42,995 nucleotides of DNA from an uncultured Bacteroidales bacterium (GCA_946413585.1 CAMKLG010000024.1:1-42995); one strand, 5' to 3'. Positions 24,976 through 33,438 are shown, counted from the first letter of the stretch. Notes: generated from the letters alone by a model not told the origin. Program-made: numbers and translations.

Positions 24976-25502
24976 TTTCCTGCAAGTTTTTGGGTGTAGT
25001 TGAAAGTGGATGCTAAAAATTGGCTGTAATTGCCACTGGGGGTCTGTATCGTAAGATCGTAAAGTTCTTGGTAATCGGCGCAACTGCCAATAATGAAATG
25101 TGCGTGTGAAGTGACTAAAATGGTCTCAATAGGTGCGTGATAGCGATAGTTGAAATCCAAAAGGACATCAAAATCGCGATTGATGAAGTCCGAGACCTGA
25201 ATCATATTAGGCTCGCCGCACCAAGTGAGCTGTTTTTTGCAAAAATAATCAGCGGAAAGCTGTTGGAGACAGTAAAAAGGCACAAATTTTTCGTCAATAT
25301 AGCCAATAAGATGCACAATCTTATTGTTTTGTTGCAGTTGGGAGAAGATTTTGAAGATGGCCTTATAGGAATCCTCATCGGTGATTTCGCAAAGCACACC
25401 GATGGTGTTGGCACGCTCCAACGCGCAAACTTCCCTTATTTTGTCAGGCCTTTTCGCATTGATGCGCTTATGAAGAAAGTATCTTTTTATTTTGTCAAGC
25501 AT
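24972..25502 (-). CDS. DUF6913-like conserved Bacteroidetes protein
   Basis: A 176-residue soluble protein: a basic N-terminus (IKRYFLHKRINAKRPDK), then an alternating alpha/beta body with GVLCEITDEDSYKAIFKIF, IVHLIGYID and FINRDFDVLLDFNY, ending with a TFNYTQKLAGK tail. The gene position directly before dapA and the sequence pattern match what I remember as DUF6913 proteins of Bacteroidetes; the function is unknown. The ATG at 25502 lies 25 bases after the -7 element TATTTTTG (minus, 25528-25535). It overlaps dapA by four bases. Confidence 0.8.
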   Translation of the reverse strand: MLDKIKRYFLHKRINAKRPDKIREVCALERANTIGVLCEITDEDSYKAIFKIFSQLQQNNKIVHLIGYIDEKFVPFYCLQQLSADYFCKKQLTWCGEPNMIQVSDFINRDFDVLLDFNYRYHAPIETILVTSHAHFIIGSCADYQELYDLTIQTPSGNYSQFLASTFNYTQKLAGK

Positions 25503-25524
25503 AATAATCTGACTTTACTAAAAT

Positions 25525-25568
25525 CGGCAAAAATACAAAAATTGTTTGAAAAAACCGTATTTTTGCCG
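25525..25568. promoter_or_regulatory. divergent promoter pair inside a 12-bp inverted repeat
   Basis: CGGCAAAAATAC (25525-25536) and GTATTTTTGCCG (25557-25568) are perfect inverse copies, 20 bases apart. Each arm contains a -7 element (TATTTTTG on its own strand), driving the DUF6913/dapA operon leftwards and the phosphodiester glycosidase gene rightwards. Confidence 0.72.
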
Positions 25569-25587
25569 CGATAAGTTAAGTAATGTT

Positions 25588-26544
25588 ATGATGTTTTGTT
25601 TTAGAAAAATAGAAAAAAAGGGTCCTCGTATAACCTCTCTCAGAAGTGAGAGACAGTTTTTCGCTAGAATTGTCTTGATTTTTCTCCATATTGGTTGTTT
25701 TTCACTCCTTTTTGCGCAAAACGACTCCATTTCGTTTGTAAATGGCCCGTGGCAACGCGACACTCTCGACGGCCTTATCCTGCACCGCTGCCATTTTGAC
25801 AATCATCAGCTTTTTTCGTCCAATCAAATGTTATTCGTATTGGAAATATCTGACCAACAAGTATATAATCTTCAATTTGCGCATGAGAAGAAACGCACAA
25901 AAACCTCAGAAATGGCGCAAAAGCATGGTGCTGTGGCAGCTGTAAACGGTTCCTTTTTCGATATGGACAAGCATTTTCCAATATGCTATTTGCGCATAAA
26001 TGGCGTTAATATTGGCGAAAACACACCCGGAAAAGACACGGTAAACCGAAAATATTACCAATACGGCACGCTTTGCATGGAAAAAGATAGCGTTTTGATT
26101 CTCAAAACAGACTCTTCCCGCCGTTGGGAGGACGCGCTCCCCTACCCTGACATCATGACAGCCGGCCCTCTGCTGATTTACCACGATACGTTACAACACA
26201 TGCGCGATGACCGTACGTTCGTGACGCAACGTCACAACCGCACAGCCGTGGGTATTCGCGAAGACGGCACCATCCTGCTTCTCGTGGCTGACGGACGATT
26301 CAAGGAAGCAGAAGGCCTCTCCCTGACCGAACTTCAGCAGATTTTGCGATGGCTCGGCTGCCGCGATGCCCTCAACCTCGACGGCGGAGGATCCACCACT
26401 ATGTTTTTGAAAAGCAATGAATTACAAGGAGTTCTCAACTACCCCTCCGACAACGGTCACTTCGACCACGCCGGAGAACGAGCGGTATCGAATGCCGTGA
26501 TAGTAATGATGAATGATGAATTAAGAATTAAGAATGATAAATGA
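25588..26544 (+). CDS. phosphodiester glycosidase family protein (NAGPA domain)
   Basis: A 318-residue exported protein. A basic N-terminus and hydrophobic segment (about residues 26-42, ending LFAQ) precede a NAGPA/phosphodiester-glycosidase domain. Family landmarks are AAVNGSFFDM near 117, ITAGPLL-like MTAGPLLIY, HNRTAVGI near 213 and DALNLDGGGSTTMFL near 268. Members cleave sugar-phosphodiester links, for example uncovering capped sugars or processing glycopolymers. The ATG at 25588 is preferred because the reading starting at 25546 lies over the promoter. The last eleven residues are encoded by a heptamer array containing the stop codon. Confidence 0.87.
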   Translation: MMFCFRKIEKKGPRITSLRSERQFFARIVLIFLHIGCFSLLFAQNDSISFVNGPWQRDTLDGLILHRCHFDNHQLFSSNQMLFVLEISDQQVYNLQFAHEKKRTKTSEMAQKHGAVAAVNGSFFDMDKHFPICYLRINGVNIGENTPGKDTVNRKYYQYGTLCMEKDSVLILKTDSSRRWEDALPYPDIMTAGPLLIYHDTLQHMRDDRTFVTQRHNRTAVGIREDGTILLLVADGRFKEAEGLSLTELQQILRWLGCRDALNLDGGGSTTMFLKSNELQGVLNYPSDNGHFDHAGERAVSNAVIVMMNDELRIKNDK

Positions 26545-26547
26545 TGA
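26506..26547. repeat. heptamer tandem repeat covering a gene's 3' end
   Basis: Six heptamers: ATGATGA twice, ATTAAGA twice, ATGATAA, ATGATGA. They encode the tail of the phosphodiester glycosidase and contain its TGA stop (26542-26544). Confidence 0.9.
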
Positions 26548-26602
26548 ATATATTTTCTTCATTGAATTGCCTGTTGATAGAAAAAAAAATAGTTGCAGAA
26601 AA

Positions 26603-26632
26603 AAAGGCTTAGAAAAAAACTTCTAAGCCTTT
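26603..26632 (-). terminator. rho-independent terminator downstream of recQ unit
   Basis: AAAGGCTTAGAA (26603-26614) pairs perfectly with TTCTAAGCCTTT (26621-26632) around a six-base loop. The minus strand continues with a run of T residues, so it ends minus-strand transcription. It may also stop plus-strand transcripts of the glycosidase gene. Confidence 0.85.
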
Positions 26633-26657
26633 ATTATACGTGGCAAATCTTAAACGC

Positions 26658-26735
26658 TTATTTTTTCTTAAACAGAGATATAATAAAGAGCAAGACCACT
26701 GCGCCGATAACGGAAACGATGAGTTCCCATAATAT
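26658..26735 (-). CDS. possible single-pass small membrane protein (start codon unclear)
   Basis: Between the recQ stop and the terminator, the minus strand encodes W-E-L-I-V-S-V-I-G-A, then V-V-L-L-F-I-I-S-L-F-K-K-K and a stop: a transmembrane helix with a basic Lys-rich end. An in-frame stop precedes it, and the only codons before the Trp are ATA and TTA, so no standard start is visible; an ATG is present one frame off, overlapping the Trp codon. It could be a gene damaged by the adjacent heptamer array, one with a non-standard start, or an assembly error of one base. Its position just before a strong terminator supports a real small gene. Confidence 0.4.
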   Translation of the reverse strand: MLWELIVSVIGAVVLLFIISLFKKK

Positions 26736-26765
26736 TCACCATTCACTATTCACCATTCACTATTC
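26734..26765. repeat. heptamer tandem repeat over the recQ stop codon
   Basis: ATTCACC, ATTCACT, ATTCACC, ATTCACT, ATTC. The recQ stop (minus-strand TGA at 26750-26752) lies inside; the last few RecQ residues (NSEW) are repeat-encoded. Confidence 0.9.
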
Positions 26766-28660
26766 TTAAATCCCCCATCCATCATCCACCTCATCACTTC
26801 CACAATCTGCGGTTCTTCATGTTTTTTTGATAGTTCAGACAGTATCTCTTTTCCTGTCTTTCCCTGTTGCTGTAATGCTTTTATCTCTTTGGAAATCAGT
26901 TCAAAATCCTTGTTTCGTACGCTATGGATCTGACGTTTGCGGCAGACATCGCATTCGCCGCAAGGAGTGCTGGTCCATTCTCCAAAATATTGTAATAGCA
27001 ACTGACTTCGGCAGACATTATCCGTTTTGACGTAATTTTCCACCGCGGCGAGCCGTTCTTCTGCCTTTTCTTTGCGAAAATCGTAGATTTTTTTGTCGAA
27101 GTAGAGGTACTTTTCGTCAATTCTGTCTTTTAAGAAAACGAGCAGCGGGATATGACTTTGAGGTTGATAGGAAAGAATTTTTTCGGAACGAAGTTGCTTA
27201 AGTTGCTCTATAACAGACTGTTCCGTAGTTTCCAAGCGCATAGCAATCACCTTTTCGTCTATATCGGTAAACTGCGCAAAAACACCCGTATATGAACGCA
27301 ATATCAAGGTGATAATCGGCTCGTATTCAGGCTTTTCTTTTTGATATTTCAGCAACTGATCGCCATTGAGACGAAACTGCAGTTGAGATTTCTCGCGCAA
27401 ATGCTCCGACACAAGAATCACCCCGATGTTGTTGAGCAGTTTCAAGGCGTTAAAGTACTGAGCAGCATTCATGTTTACGCTTCGCGCGTGTTCTTCCATC
27501 GAAAACGGGAAGACCTTGTTCTGTCCAGTGCCGATCTCAATGTGAAAGAATTGGCAGAGCTCCCGATAGACCTCACGCACGCGATCCAACGTAGGGAATG
27601 TGAAGGTGAAATTGCGTTTGAGTTGCGCCACATCGTAGTTGTCGTACAACAAGATAGCCACGGCAGGTTGCTCGTCGCGCCCCGCGCGGCCCGCCTCCTG
27701 GAAGTACGCTTCTAACGTGTCGGGAAGGTCAATGTGTACCACAAAACGCACGTCCGGCTTGTCAATGCCCATGCCAAAAGCGTTAGTGGAGACCATCACG
27801 CGAGTTGTCCCCTTCATCCAGCTTTGCTGCTTGCGGTCGCGTTCGCGAGGCTCCAAACCTGCATGGTAATAGTCTGCAGAAATGCCATTATTGCGCAAGA
27901 AATCTGCTGTTTCCGCCGTTTTCTTGCGATTACGCACATACACGATACCCGAACCAGGATAACGGTTCATAATGCGCAACATTCTACTGTTCTTATCCTC
28001 TTCATTCACAACAAAATAGGTAAGATTCGAACGCTTGAAACTTTTCTGGAAAACATTCTCGGCATTGAATGCCAGACGAAACTGGATATCCTTCACCACC
28101 TCCGGCGTGGCGGTGGCCGTAAGAGCAAGCACCGGCACTTGAGGGAAAACCTTACGAATCTGTGCGATTTCAAGATAGGGCGGACGGAAATCGTAACCCC
28201 ATTGGGAGATGCAATGCGCCTCATCCACCGCAATCATGGAGACTGGCATTCGCTGGAAATTGGCCTTAAAGCTCTCCGTTTGAAGGCGTTCTGGAGATAC
28301 GTAAAGAAAACGGTATTCGGGGTCAAACAGCACATTATCCACCATCGATTGGATTTCGCTCACGCGCATCCCCGAGTAGATCGCACCCGCCTTGATGCCT
28401 CGTGCGCGAAGGTGCTCTACCTGATCCTTCATCAGCGCAATGAGCGGCGAAATCACAATGCAAAGTCCGCCTTTGACGAGCGCGGGCACCTGAAAACAGA
28501 TGGACTTGCCACCGCCCGTGGGCAGCAACGCCAACGTGTCGCGATTCTCCAACACCGACAGGATAATGTCCTCCTGCAGTGGTCGAAACGCATCATAGCC
28601 CCAGAATTGCTTCAGAACTGCACGACTGCGTTGACGTAAAAACTCTGTTCTCTCTACCAT
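26750..28660 (-). CDS. recQ: ATP-dependent DNA helicase RecQ
   Basis: A 636-residue superfamily-2 helicase. Walker A is PTGGGKS (47-53), DEAH at 146-149, followed by the RecQ aromatic loop region CISQWGYDFRPPY, then GMGIDKPDVRFVVH and the arginine finger QEAGRAGRDEQPA. The zinc-binding RecQ-Ct has four Cys (VCRSQLL, then CGECDVC), with a winged-helix region around it. The C-terminal about 70 residues look helical (KTGKEILSELSKKHEEPQIVEVMRWM) and may be an HRDC-like or helix-turn-helix end. RecQ works in recombination repair; recO lies directly upstream. A -7 element sits only eight bases before the ATG, so the message may be nearly leaderless. Confidence 0.95.
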   Translation of the reverse strand: MVERTEFLRQRSRAVLKQFWGYDAFRPLQEDIILSVLENRDTLALLPTGGGKSICFQVPALVKGGLCIVISPLIALMKDQVEHLRARGIKAGAIYSGMRVSEIQSMVDNVLFDPEYRFLYVSPERLQTESFKANFQRMPVSMIAVDEAHCISQWGYDFRPPYLEIAQIRKVFPQVPVLALTATATPEVVKDIQFRLAFNAENVFQKSFKRSNLTYFVVNEEDKNSRMLRIMNRYPGSGIVYVRNRKKTAETADFLRNNGISADYYHAGLEPRERDRKQQSWMKGTTRVMVSTNAFGMGIDKPDVRFVVHIDLPDTLEAYFQEAGRAGRDEQPAVAILLYDNYDVAQLKRNFTFTFPTLDRVREVYRELCQFFHIEIGTGQNKVFPFSMEEHARSVNMNAAQYFNALKLLNNIGVILVSEHLREKSQLQFRLNGDQLLKYQKEKPEYEPIITLILRSYTGVFAQFTDIDEKVIAMRLETTEQSVIEQLKQLRSEKILSYQPQSHIPLLVFLKDRIDEKYLYFDKKIYDFRKEKAEERLAAVENYVKTDNVCRSQLLLQYFGEWTSTPCGECDVCRKRQIHSVRNKDFELISKEIKALQQQGKTGKEILSELSKKHEEPQIVEVMRWMMDGGFKNSEW

Positions 28661-28668
28661 AACAGCCG

Positions 28669-28676
28669 CAAAAGTA
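28669..28676 (-). promoter_or_regulatory. -7 element eight bases upstream of recQ
   Basis: The minus strand reads TACTTTTG, lying in the 40-base recO-recQ gap. With the usual few-base distance to the transcription start, the transcript would begin at or next to the recQ ATG. Confidence 0.55.
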
Positions 28677-28700
28677 CATAATATTTGAACATCTCAGAAT

Positions 28701-29414
28701 CTAGTGAAGTACTGCCGACAGTATCTCCAAAGAATCAATCTTGTGAATCTGTTCGTTGTGCATTTGAAAATAGGAGACCAACTGTTTGAGCAACGCCACG
28801 CGCAGGCCCCGCGAAGCGGTCACCGGCGCGTGCTGACTCAACAACTGATGCAGATAACGGCTCTCCGAAGCAGTCAAAAAGCCGGCATCTTCTACAAAAA
28901 AATGCTGGAAACGGCACTCTTGCAACGAAAAATAGGCATTTTCGGGAGAATAATTGTCTTCTGGAAAATAACCCATCACCATACTGAGACGCAACAGGAA
29001 GCGCAAAGGCAGTTCTGCCAAATTCTCCGTAGCACTATGCACCTTCCCAATCTCTTCCTGCAAAAAATCAAACAGCACCTCATCCTCACCTGAATCCATC
29101 AGCAGTTTATACAATATCTCATTATAAAACAACAAGATAGAACTTTTCGCCGGGTCGTAATAAAGGGGATTAGAGGAACGGTGCGGCGCAATATCTTTCA
29201 AATATTTCAGTGAACTTTTGCTATGGTCATCATATGAGATATCCATCATGGCCAGCGGCGTAAAATAGGAAGCCGCAAAACGATTGTTCTTACGAAAGGC
29301 GTTCTTAATGATAAACGACTGATTCCCTTGCTGTTGCGTAAATATTTTCACAATCAGCGAGGTGTCGCCATACTTGGTAGCATGCATCACAATACCTGGC
29401 GTCGAAACAATCAT
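28701..29414 (-). CDS. recO: DNA repair protein RecO
   Basis: A 237-residue protein matching the RecO layout: an N-terminal OB fold (VSTPGIVMHATKYGDTSLIVKIFTQQQG) and then an all-helical domain (YYDPAKSSILLFYNEILYKLL and onwards). RecO works with RecR to load RecA on SSB-coated DNA. The CxxC zinc finger of many RecO proteins is not seen; the equivalent region is QECRFQHFFVEDAGF, as I expect for Bacteroidetes RecO. It lies 12 bases after porZ in the same direction. Confidence 0.9.
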   Translation of the reverse strand: MIVSTPGIVMHATKYGDTSLIVKIFTQQQGNQSFIIKNAFRKNNRFAASYFTPLAMMDISYDDHSKSSLKYLKDIAPHRSSNPLYYDPAKSSILLFYNEILYKLLMDSGEDEVLFDFLQEEIGKVHSATENLAELPLRFLLRLSMVMGYFPEDNYSPENAYFSLQECRFQHFFVEDAGFLTASESRYLHQLLSQHAPVTASRGLRVALLKQLVSYFQMHNEQIHKIDSLEILSAVLH

Positions 29415-29426
29415 ATTGCCATTTAA

Positions 29427-31766
29427 CTAATTGATAAACACAAACTTCGTGACAATTTTTTCCTTCCCGTTCTCATCGGAAGCCATCACATAATAAACCC
29501 CTGTGGCAGGACGGTTGCCATAGTGGTCTTTCCCATCCCAAACCAACTGTCCACCGTTGCTATAACCCTGCCAAACCAATTTTCCAGAGCTGTCCGTAAT
29601 CTTGCATAACGAATTGGCTTTCAAACCATTGACAGACACAACTCCTGCATATCCATGAGGTACAGGATTCGGAAAGACTGGCAAATCCTCGTAGGTTTCA
29701 AACCCCGCCGTAGCAGTTCCACGATAACTCACCAACCCCTTGGCGGTAGCAAAAAACACTTCACCCGTCAATTGATCGATATTAATATCCACTATCTGGT
29801 TGGAAAACAACGGGTTATCTTCAGCAGTAAAATGGAGCAACTGTTCTTGCCCATTCTCGCTCATCAGGAAAACACCAGCTTTGCCAGTACCTATCCATTT
29901 ACGGTTGGCACCATCTACCGCAATAGCCGTAACTTCCTCATATTCAAACAATACAGAAACATATCCATCCTGTTCCAACAGAATGTTGCGAGGATAAACC
30001 CCACCATTGAAAATCTTTCCAGGATAGTAAATGACCTTCACCCCCTTGTCGGTGCCAATCCAAATTTCGCCATCCAAATCCTCGGCCATGCAATAAACCG
30101 TAGTGGAATTGACCTCAGCCGCTGCGTTCATGTCAATACGGGCCAATCGGTCATCCCCGGTATTGTCGTAAGTGCCATTCTCCGAGAAAGCGATAAGATG
30201 GTAAGTGATGCCAGCACGCGGGAAATTCACCCATTTGTATCCGCGAGAATCAATCAGCAAATTCTCCGCAACAACCTCATCTATGTCATTCACACCCGCA
30301 TTCGCCGTAATGTTATAGGAATGCCATGTACCGTTCGGTTCCATCATTTTCAACATCTTAGGACAATAACTGTTGGTCATCCACAAATTGCCTTTGGAAT
30401 CATATTTTACAGATGAAACCGCTGTATTTCCATTGCTTGTCGAATCCAATGCAGAATTTGTCCCGTTGAAATAGGCCACTGGCTTATGGTTTTTGCATTT
30501 GACGATACCGTTAGTCCACGAGGCGACACACCATTCCGTCTCGTCTTTCGGATTAATGGCTATATCCGTAAAATCCGTAGTCGTATGATAGGGGTCAACA
30601 TTCAGGAAATCAGAACTATTGAATTGCCATTCCTGATTTTGAAACCAGCTGATAGCCGGATAGTGATAGCCTGGAGCGTAAGCCGTCGAGCCCCTGCGAG
30701 AGCCGTGCACCGCAGCCACTATACCATCCTTCGACGTCGCTTTTTCGACATAATCCATGAAAGGACCCGATGCCGTGAAAAAACGATGGAAGAAATAGGT
30801 CATGTTATTCTGTACCAAACCATACACATTATCTGCGGCCCAAATATTGTTGTCATCAAGCACACAATCACGCACGTCAGGATAAGGAGAGCCCTCATAC
30901 CAAACGGCCAAAAAGAGGCGATTGATATTGTCGTCCAGCAGTTCCACTCCATCCCAATTAGCAATCAACAGCTTGTCATCCTGTGCGTTCATAGCCTGCA
31001 CCTTTTGATAACTGTGTTCTGTCTCCTGCCATCCTTCCGAAGTCTTCTTCATCAACTGATCACCTACATTGCCTTCGGAAGCTTTTCTGATAGCAAATAC
31101 TTTATCATTCGCAACCGCCAAATGCGAAACATTCGTCGTGTCCTCTTCGTCCCACTGTCCGAAATCGGAAAGCATCGAAGAAGAAAGCAACATGCTGAAT
31201 ATGCCTTCCGTAGTGGAAATATAATACCGCTGACTGTTTTTAGCGATATCCGTGGCATTCAGCTGCTCGTGTGCACGCTTGGTAAACCATGTATCCAGAA
31301 TAATCATCTGCTCTAAATCCAAGACCACCACGCCAAAAGGATACACCATAAAGGCTTTCCCATCGTAAAAACGACAATTCTGAATCTGCTTGGAGGCGCT
31401 GATAGACTTGTCCATCACATCGCGGATATTGACTAATTTATCATTTCGTATAAGGTCAATATTACCATTTAAGTAACAAATTATCAACGAATTATATTTA
31501 TCTTCATGATAAATTCTGACAATATCAATATCTGAAAGGCCTTCCACTTTCGACCATACAGAGATGTCCGGATTTCCCTCATAAGCAGAGACTTTGTCGA
31601 GAAGCATCACACCATTCGCTGAGGCAGCATACAGTGTATTTTCATCCACAGCAACGGAAATAAATCCATGCATGGAGATATGCGAACGGAAATCGCCCAC
31701 GGCAACCTGCGCAAAGGCCGATAAAAAGCCTAAAGCAGAGAATATTAACAAGATATATTTTTTCAT
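29427..31766 (-). CDS. porZ: type IX secretion protein PorZ
   Basis: A 779-residue protein, close to the known PorZ length. A signal peptide (about 1-19, ending AFAQ) precedes two beta-propellers with repeated two-component-regulator-propeller strands (ISTTEGIF, IWIGTDKGVKVIYY, FATAKGLVSY, KWIGTGKAGVFLM). There is a C-terminal T9SS-type domain (about 697-779: FPNPVPHGYAGVVSVNGL, then SSGKLVWQG, ATGVYYVMAS). PorZ is a surface component of the T9SS attachment complex that delivers A-LPS to the sortase PorU. It overlaps the upstream permease gene by four bases and is followed by recO, an order I recall from other Bacteroidetes. Confidence 0.92.
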   Translation of the reverse strand: MKKYILLIFSALGFLSAFAQVAVGDFRSHISMHGFISVAVDENTLYAASANGVMLLDKVSAYEGNPDISVWSKVEGLSDIDIVRIYHEDKYNSLIICYLNGNIDLIRNDKLVNIRDVMDKSISASKQIQNCRFYDGKAFMVYPFGVVVLDLEQMIILDTWFTKRAHEQLNATDIAKNSQRYYISTTEGIFSMLLSSSMLSDFGQWDEEDTTNVSHLAVANDKVFAIRKASEGNVGDQLMKKTSEGWQETEHSYQKVQAMNAQDDKLLIANWDGVELLDDNINRLFLAVWYEGSPYPDVRDCVLDDNNIWAADNVYGLVQNNMTYFFHRFFTASGPFMDYVEKATSKDGIVAAVHGSRRGSTAYAPGYHYPAISWFQNQEWQFNSSDFLNVDPYHTTTDFTDIAINPKDETEWCVASWTNGIVKCKNHKPVAYFNGTNSALDSTSNGNTAVSSVKYDSKGNLWMTNSYCPKMLKMMEPNGTWHSYNITANAGVNDIDEVVAENLLIDSRGYKWVNFPRAGITYHLIAFSENGTYDNTGDDRLARIDMNAAAEVNSTTVYCMAEDLDGEIWIGTDKGVKVIYYPGKIFNGGVYPRNILLEQDGYVSVLFEYEEVTAIAVDGANRKWIGTGKAGVFLMSENGQEQLLHFTAEDNPLFSNQIVDINIDQLTGEVFFATAKGLVSYRGTATAGFETYEDLPVFPNPVPHGYAGVVSVNGLKANSLCKITDSSGKLVWQGYSNGGQLVWDGKDHYGNRPATGVYYVMASDENGKEKIVTKFVFIN

Positions 31767-33010
31767 AATGCTGTATTTCTATACAAGTTCGACTTTTTCA
31801 AGTTATAAGCGGGGATCAATGACGTTATAAAACTGATTATCAATATAGTAGCCAACACTATCAACAAATCGCTGAAACGCATTTGCACAGGATAATAGGG
31901 GATGATGTAGTGGGCACCGCCGCCACCCAATTTCACAATGTGGAACGTCTGCTGGAGCAGGCATATCAGCGCACCCAGAATGGTGCCGGCCACTCCGCCC
32001 AAAGCGGAAACCATCAGTCCTTCATACACGAACACACGTTGTATCAACGACTTAGAAGCTCCCATACTAAACAAGACAGCCGTATCGGTCTTCTTCTCCA
32101 AAATCAGCATACCTAATGCGCCAATGATATTGAACGCCGCCAAAATAAGAATGAAAGCGAGAATCAAGTAGATGACGAATTTTTCCGATTTCATCGTTCG
32201 ATAGAGCGATTCTTCTTGCTCGTATTTATCTCTAACACAGTACTTTTCACCCAAAATATTTTCGATTTTGGATCTTAGTTTTGTTGCATTCACCCCCTCG
32301 TTGAGCTGGATTTCCACAGAAGTCACTTCGTCCTCATAATGCATCAGTTCGCGCACAAAAGCGATGGGACAGAAGATATAGTTATCGTCATAATTGGTAT
32401 TGGTGCTGATCACGCCATTTGGCATAAGATAGTGAGTATTAAAGGCATCCGCAGCATTCGCGAAGTTTTTCTTAGTTCGTTTGGGGTAATAGAGCTTGAG
32501 CAAATCATAGCTGAGCAGGTTGACTTGCAGTCGGCCTGCCACGCCAGAGCCCATAATGGCACACGGCTGCCGCATCTTCCACAAAGCGGTGTCGCCATCA
32601 ATCAGCATACTCTCAAAGTGATTATCACGGAGGTAGTTATCAGGAACACCTTTGATGTAGAGCAGTTCTTGCCGGTCTTCGTAATTAGCTAAGGACAAGT
32701 CACCTACAATCTCATTGACCGCTTTCACCTCAGGAAGATTCCGCAATTGGTCGATTGGGAAACTGTCGATTGGGAAAGACTTTCCCTCATGCAGGGTCAC
32801 CTCAAAATCAGCATGTAGTGCATTGAACCAGCTGCCGATGATGTCGGACATGCCGTTGAATACGGAAAGCACGACCACAAATGCAGCCGTGCTCACCATG
32901 ATTCCAATCATGGAGATTCCGGAGATGACGTTGATGATATTATGCTCTTTTTTGGAAAAAAGGTAACGCCACGCCAGAAAAACAGCCGTTTTATGCGCTT
33001 TTTGAGCCAC
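31763..33010 (-). CDS. ABC transporter permease, LolC/LolE (FtsX-type)
   Basis: A 415-residue inner-membrane protein with four transmembrane helices, one near the N-terminus (about 28-50) and three at the C-terminus (about 278-300, 325-355, 380-400), around a large periplasmic domain. That is the MacB/LolE layout. Landmarks are LAWRYLFSKKEHNIINVISGISMIGI at the start and ILEKKTDTAVLFSMGASKSLIQRVFVYEGL after the second helix. It probably extracts lipoproteins from the inner membrane with a LolD ATPase encoded elsewhere. The start codon is GTG at 33010, sharing one base with the rbfA stop (TAGTG). It overlaps porZ by four bases at its end. Confidence 0.9.
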   Translation of the reverse strand: MAQKAHKTAVFLAWRYLFSKKEHNIINVISGISMIGIMVSTAAFVVVLSVFNGMSDIIGSWFNALHADFEVTLHEGKSFPIDSFPIDQLRNLPEVKAVNEIVGDLSLANYEDRQELLYIKGVPDNYLRDNHFESMLIDGDTALWKMRQPCAIMGSGVAGRLQVNLLSYDLLKLYYPKRTKKNFANAADAFNTHYLMPNGVISTNTNYDDNYIFCPIAFVRELMHYEDEVTSVEIQLNEGVNATKLRSKIENILGEKYCVRDKYEQEESLYRTMKSEKFVIYLILAFILILAAFNIIGALGMLILEKKTDTAVLFSMGASKSLIQRVFVYEGLMVSALGGVAGTILGALICLLQQTFHIVKLGGGGAHYIIPYYPVQMRFSDLLIVLATILIISFITSLIPAYNLKKSNLYRNTAL

Positions 33011-33345
33011 TATTTCTTCAAAAGTTCGTCAATATGTTCCAAATAATCGAGAGTATCATCCAAGAAGAACTCCAACGTCGGCACCACGCGCATCTGATTG
33101 CGGATTTTTTGTCCGAGGCGGTAGCGAATATCCTTCGTATTCTCTTTTATCATATTGATTATCACTTCCTTATCTTGCGTATTATAGATACTCAGATAAG
33201 CCCTTGCAATGGACAAATCGGAGGTAATGGTCACGTTCGTCACCGTAATCATGCACTTATAAAGATTCCGGCTGTCCTGCAGGAAGATATTGGCCAATTC
33301 ACGTTGCAGCATCGCTGCGATTTTCTGTTGTCTTGTCGTATTCAT
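33010..33345 (-). CDS. rbfA: 30S ribosome-binding factor RbfA
   Basis: A 111-residue KH-like protein. The N-terminal helix QQKIAAMLQRELANIFLQ and the signature IRYRLGQKIRNQMRVVPTLEFFLDDTLDY (about 77-105) are typical of RbfA, which helps mature the 16S rRNA 5' end and is important in cold growth. It is the first gene of the rbfA, LolE-type permease, porZ and recO chain, with a -7 element 19 bases upstream. Confidence 0.93.
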   Translation of the reverse strand: MNTTRQQKIAAMLQRELANIFLQDSRNLYKCMITVTNVTITSDLSIARAYLSIYNTQDKEVIINMIKENTKDIRYRLGQKIRNQMRVVPTLEFFLDDTLDYLEHIDELLKK

Positions 33346-33364
33346 CGTTCAGAATTTTGGACGG

Positions 33365-33372
33365 CAAAGGTA
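33365..33372 (-). promoter_or_regulatory. -7 element for the rbfA-porZ-recO operon
   Basis: The minus strand reads TACCTTTG, 19 bases before the rbfA ATG at 33345. Because the genes downstream overlap or nearly touch, this promoter probably drives all four. Confidence 0.65.
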
Positions 33373-33438
33373 CATAAAATACCAATACGCACAGAAAAGG
33401 ATATCTCCCGTTTAGAGACGGGGAGAATCGCGATTCCA

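Noticed and set aside
27734-28639. Plus-strand reading frame of 301 codons inside recQ
   Set aside because: Antisense shadow; the recQ motifs on the other strand are complete.
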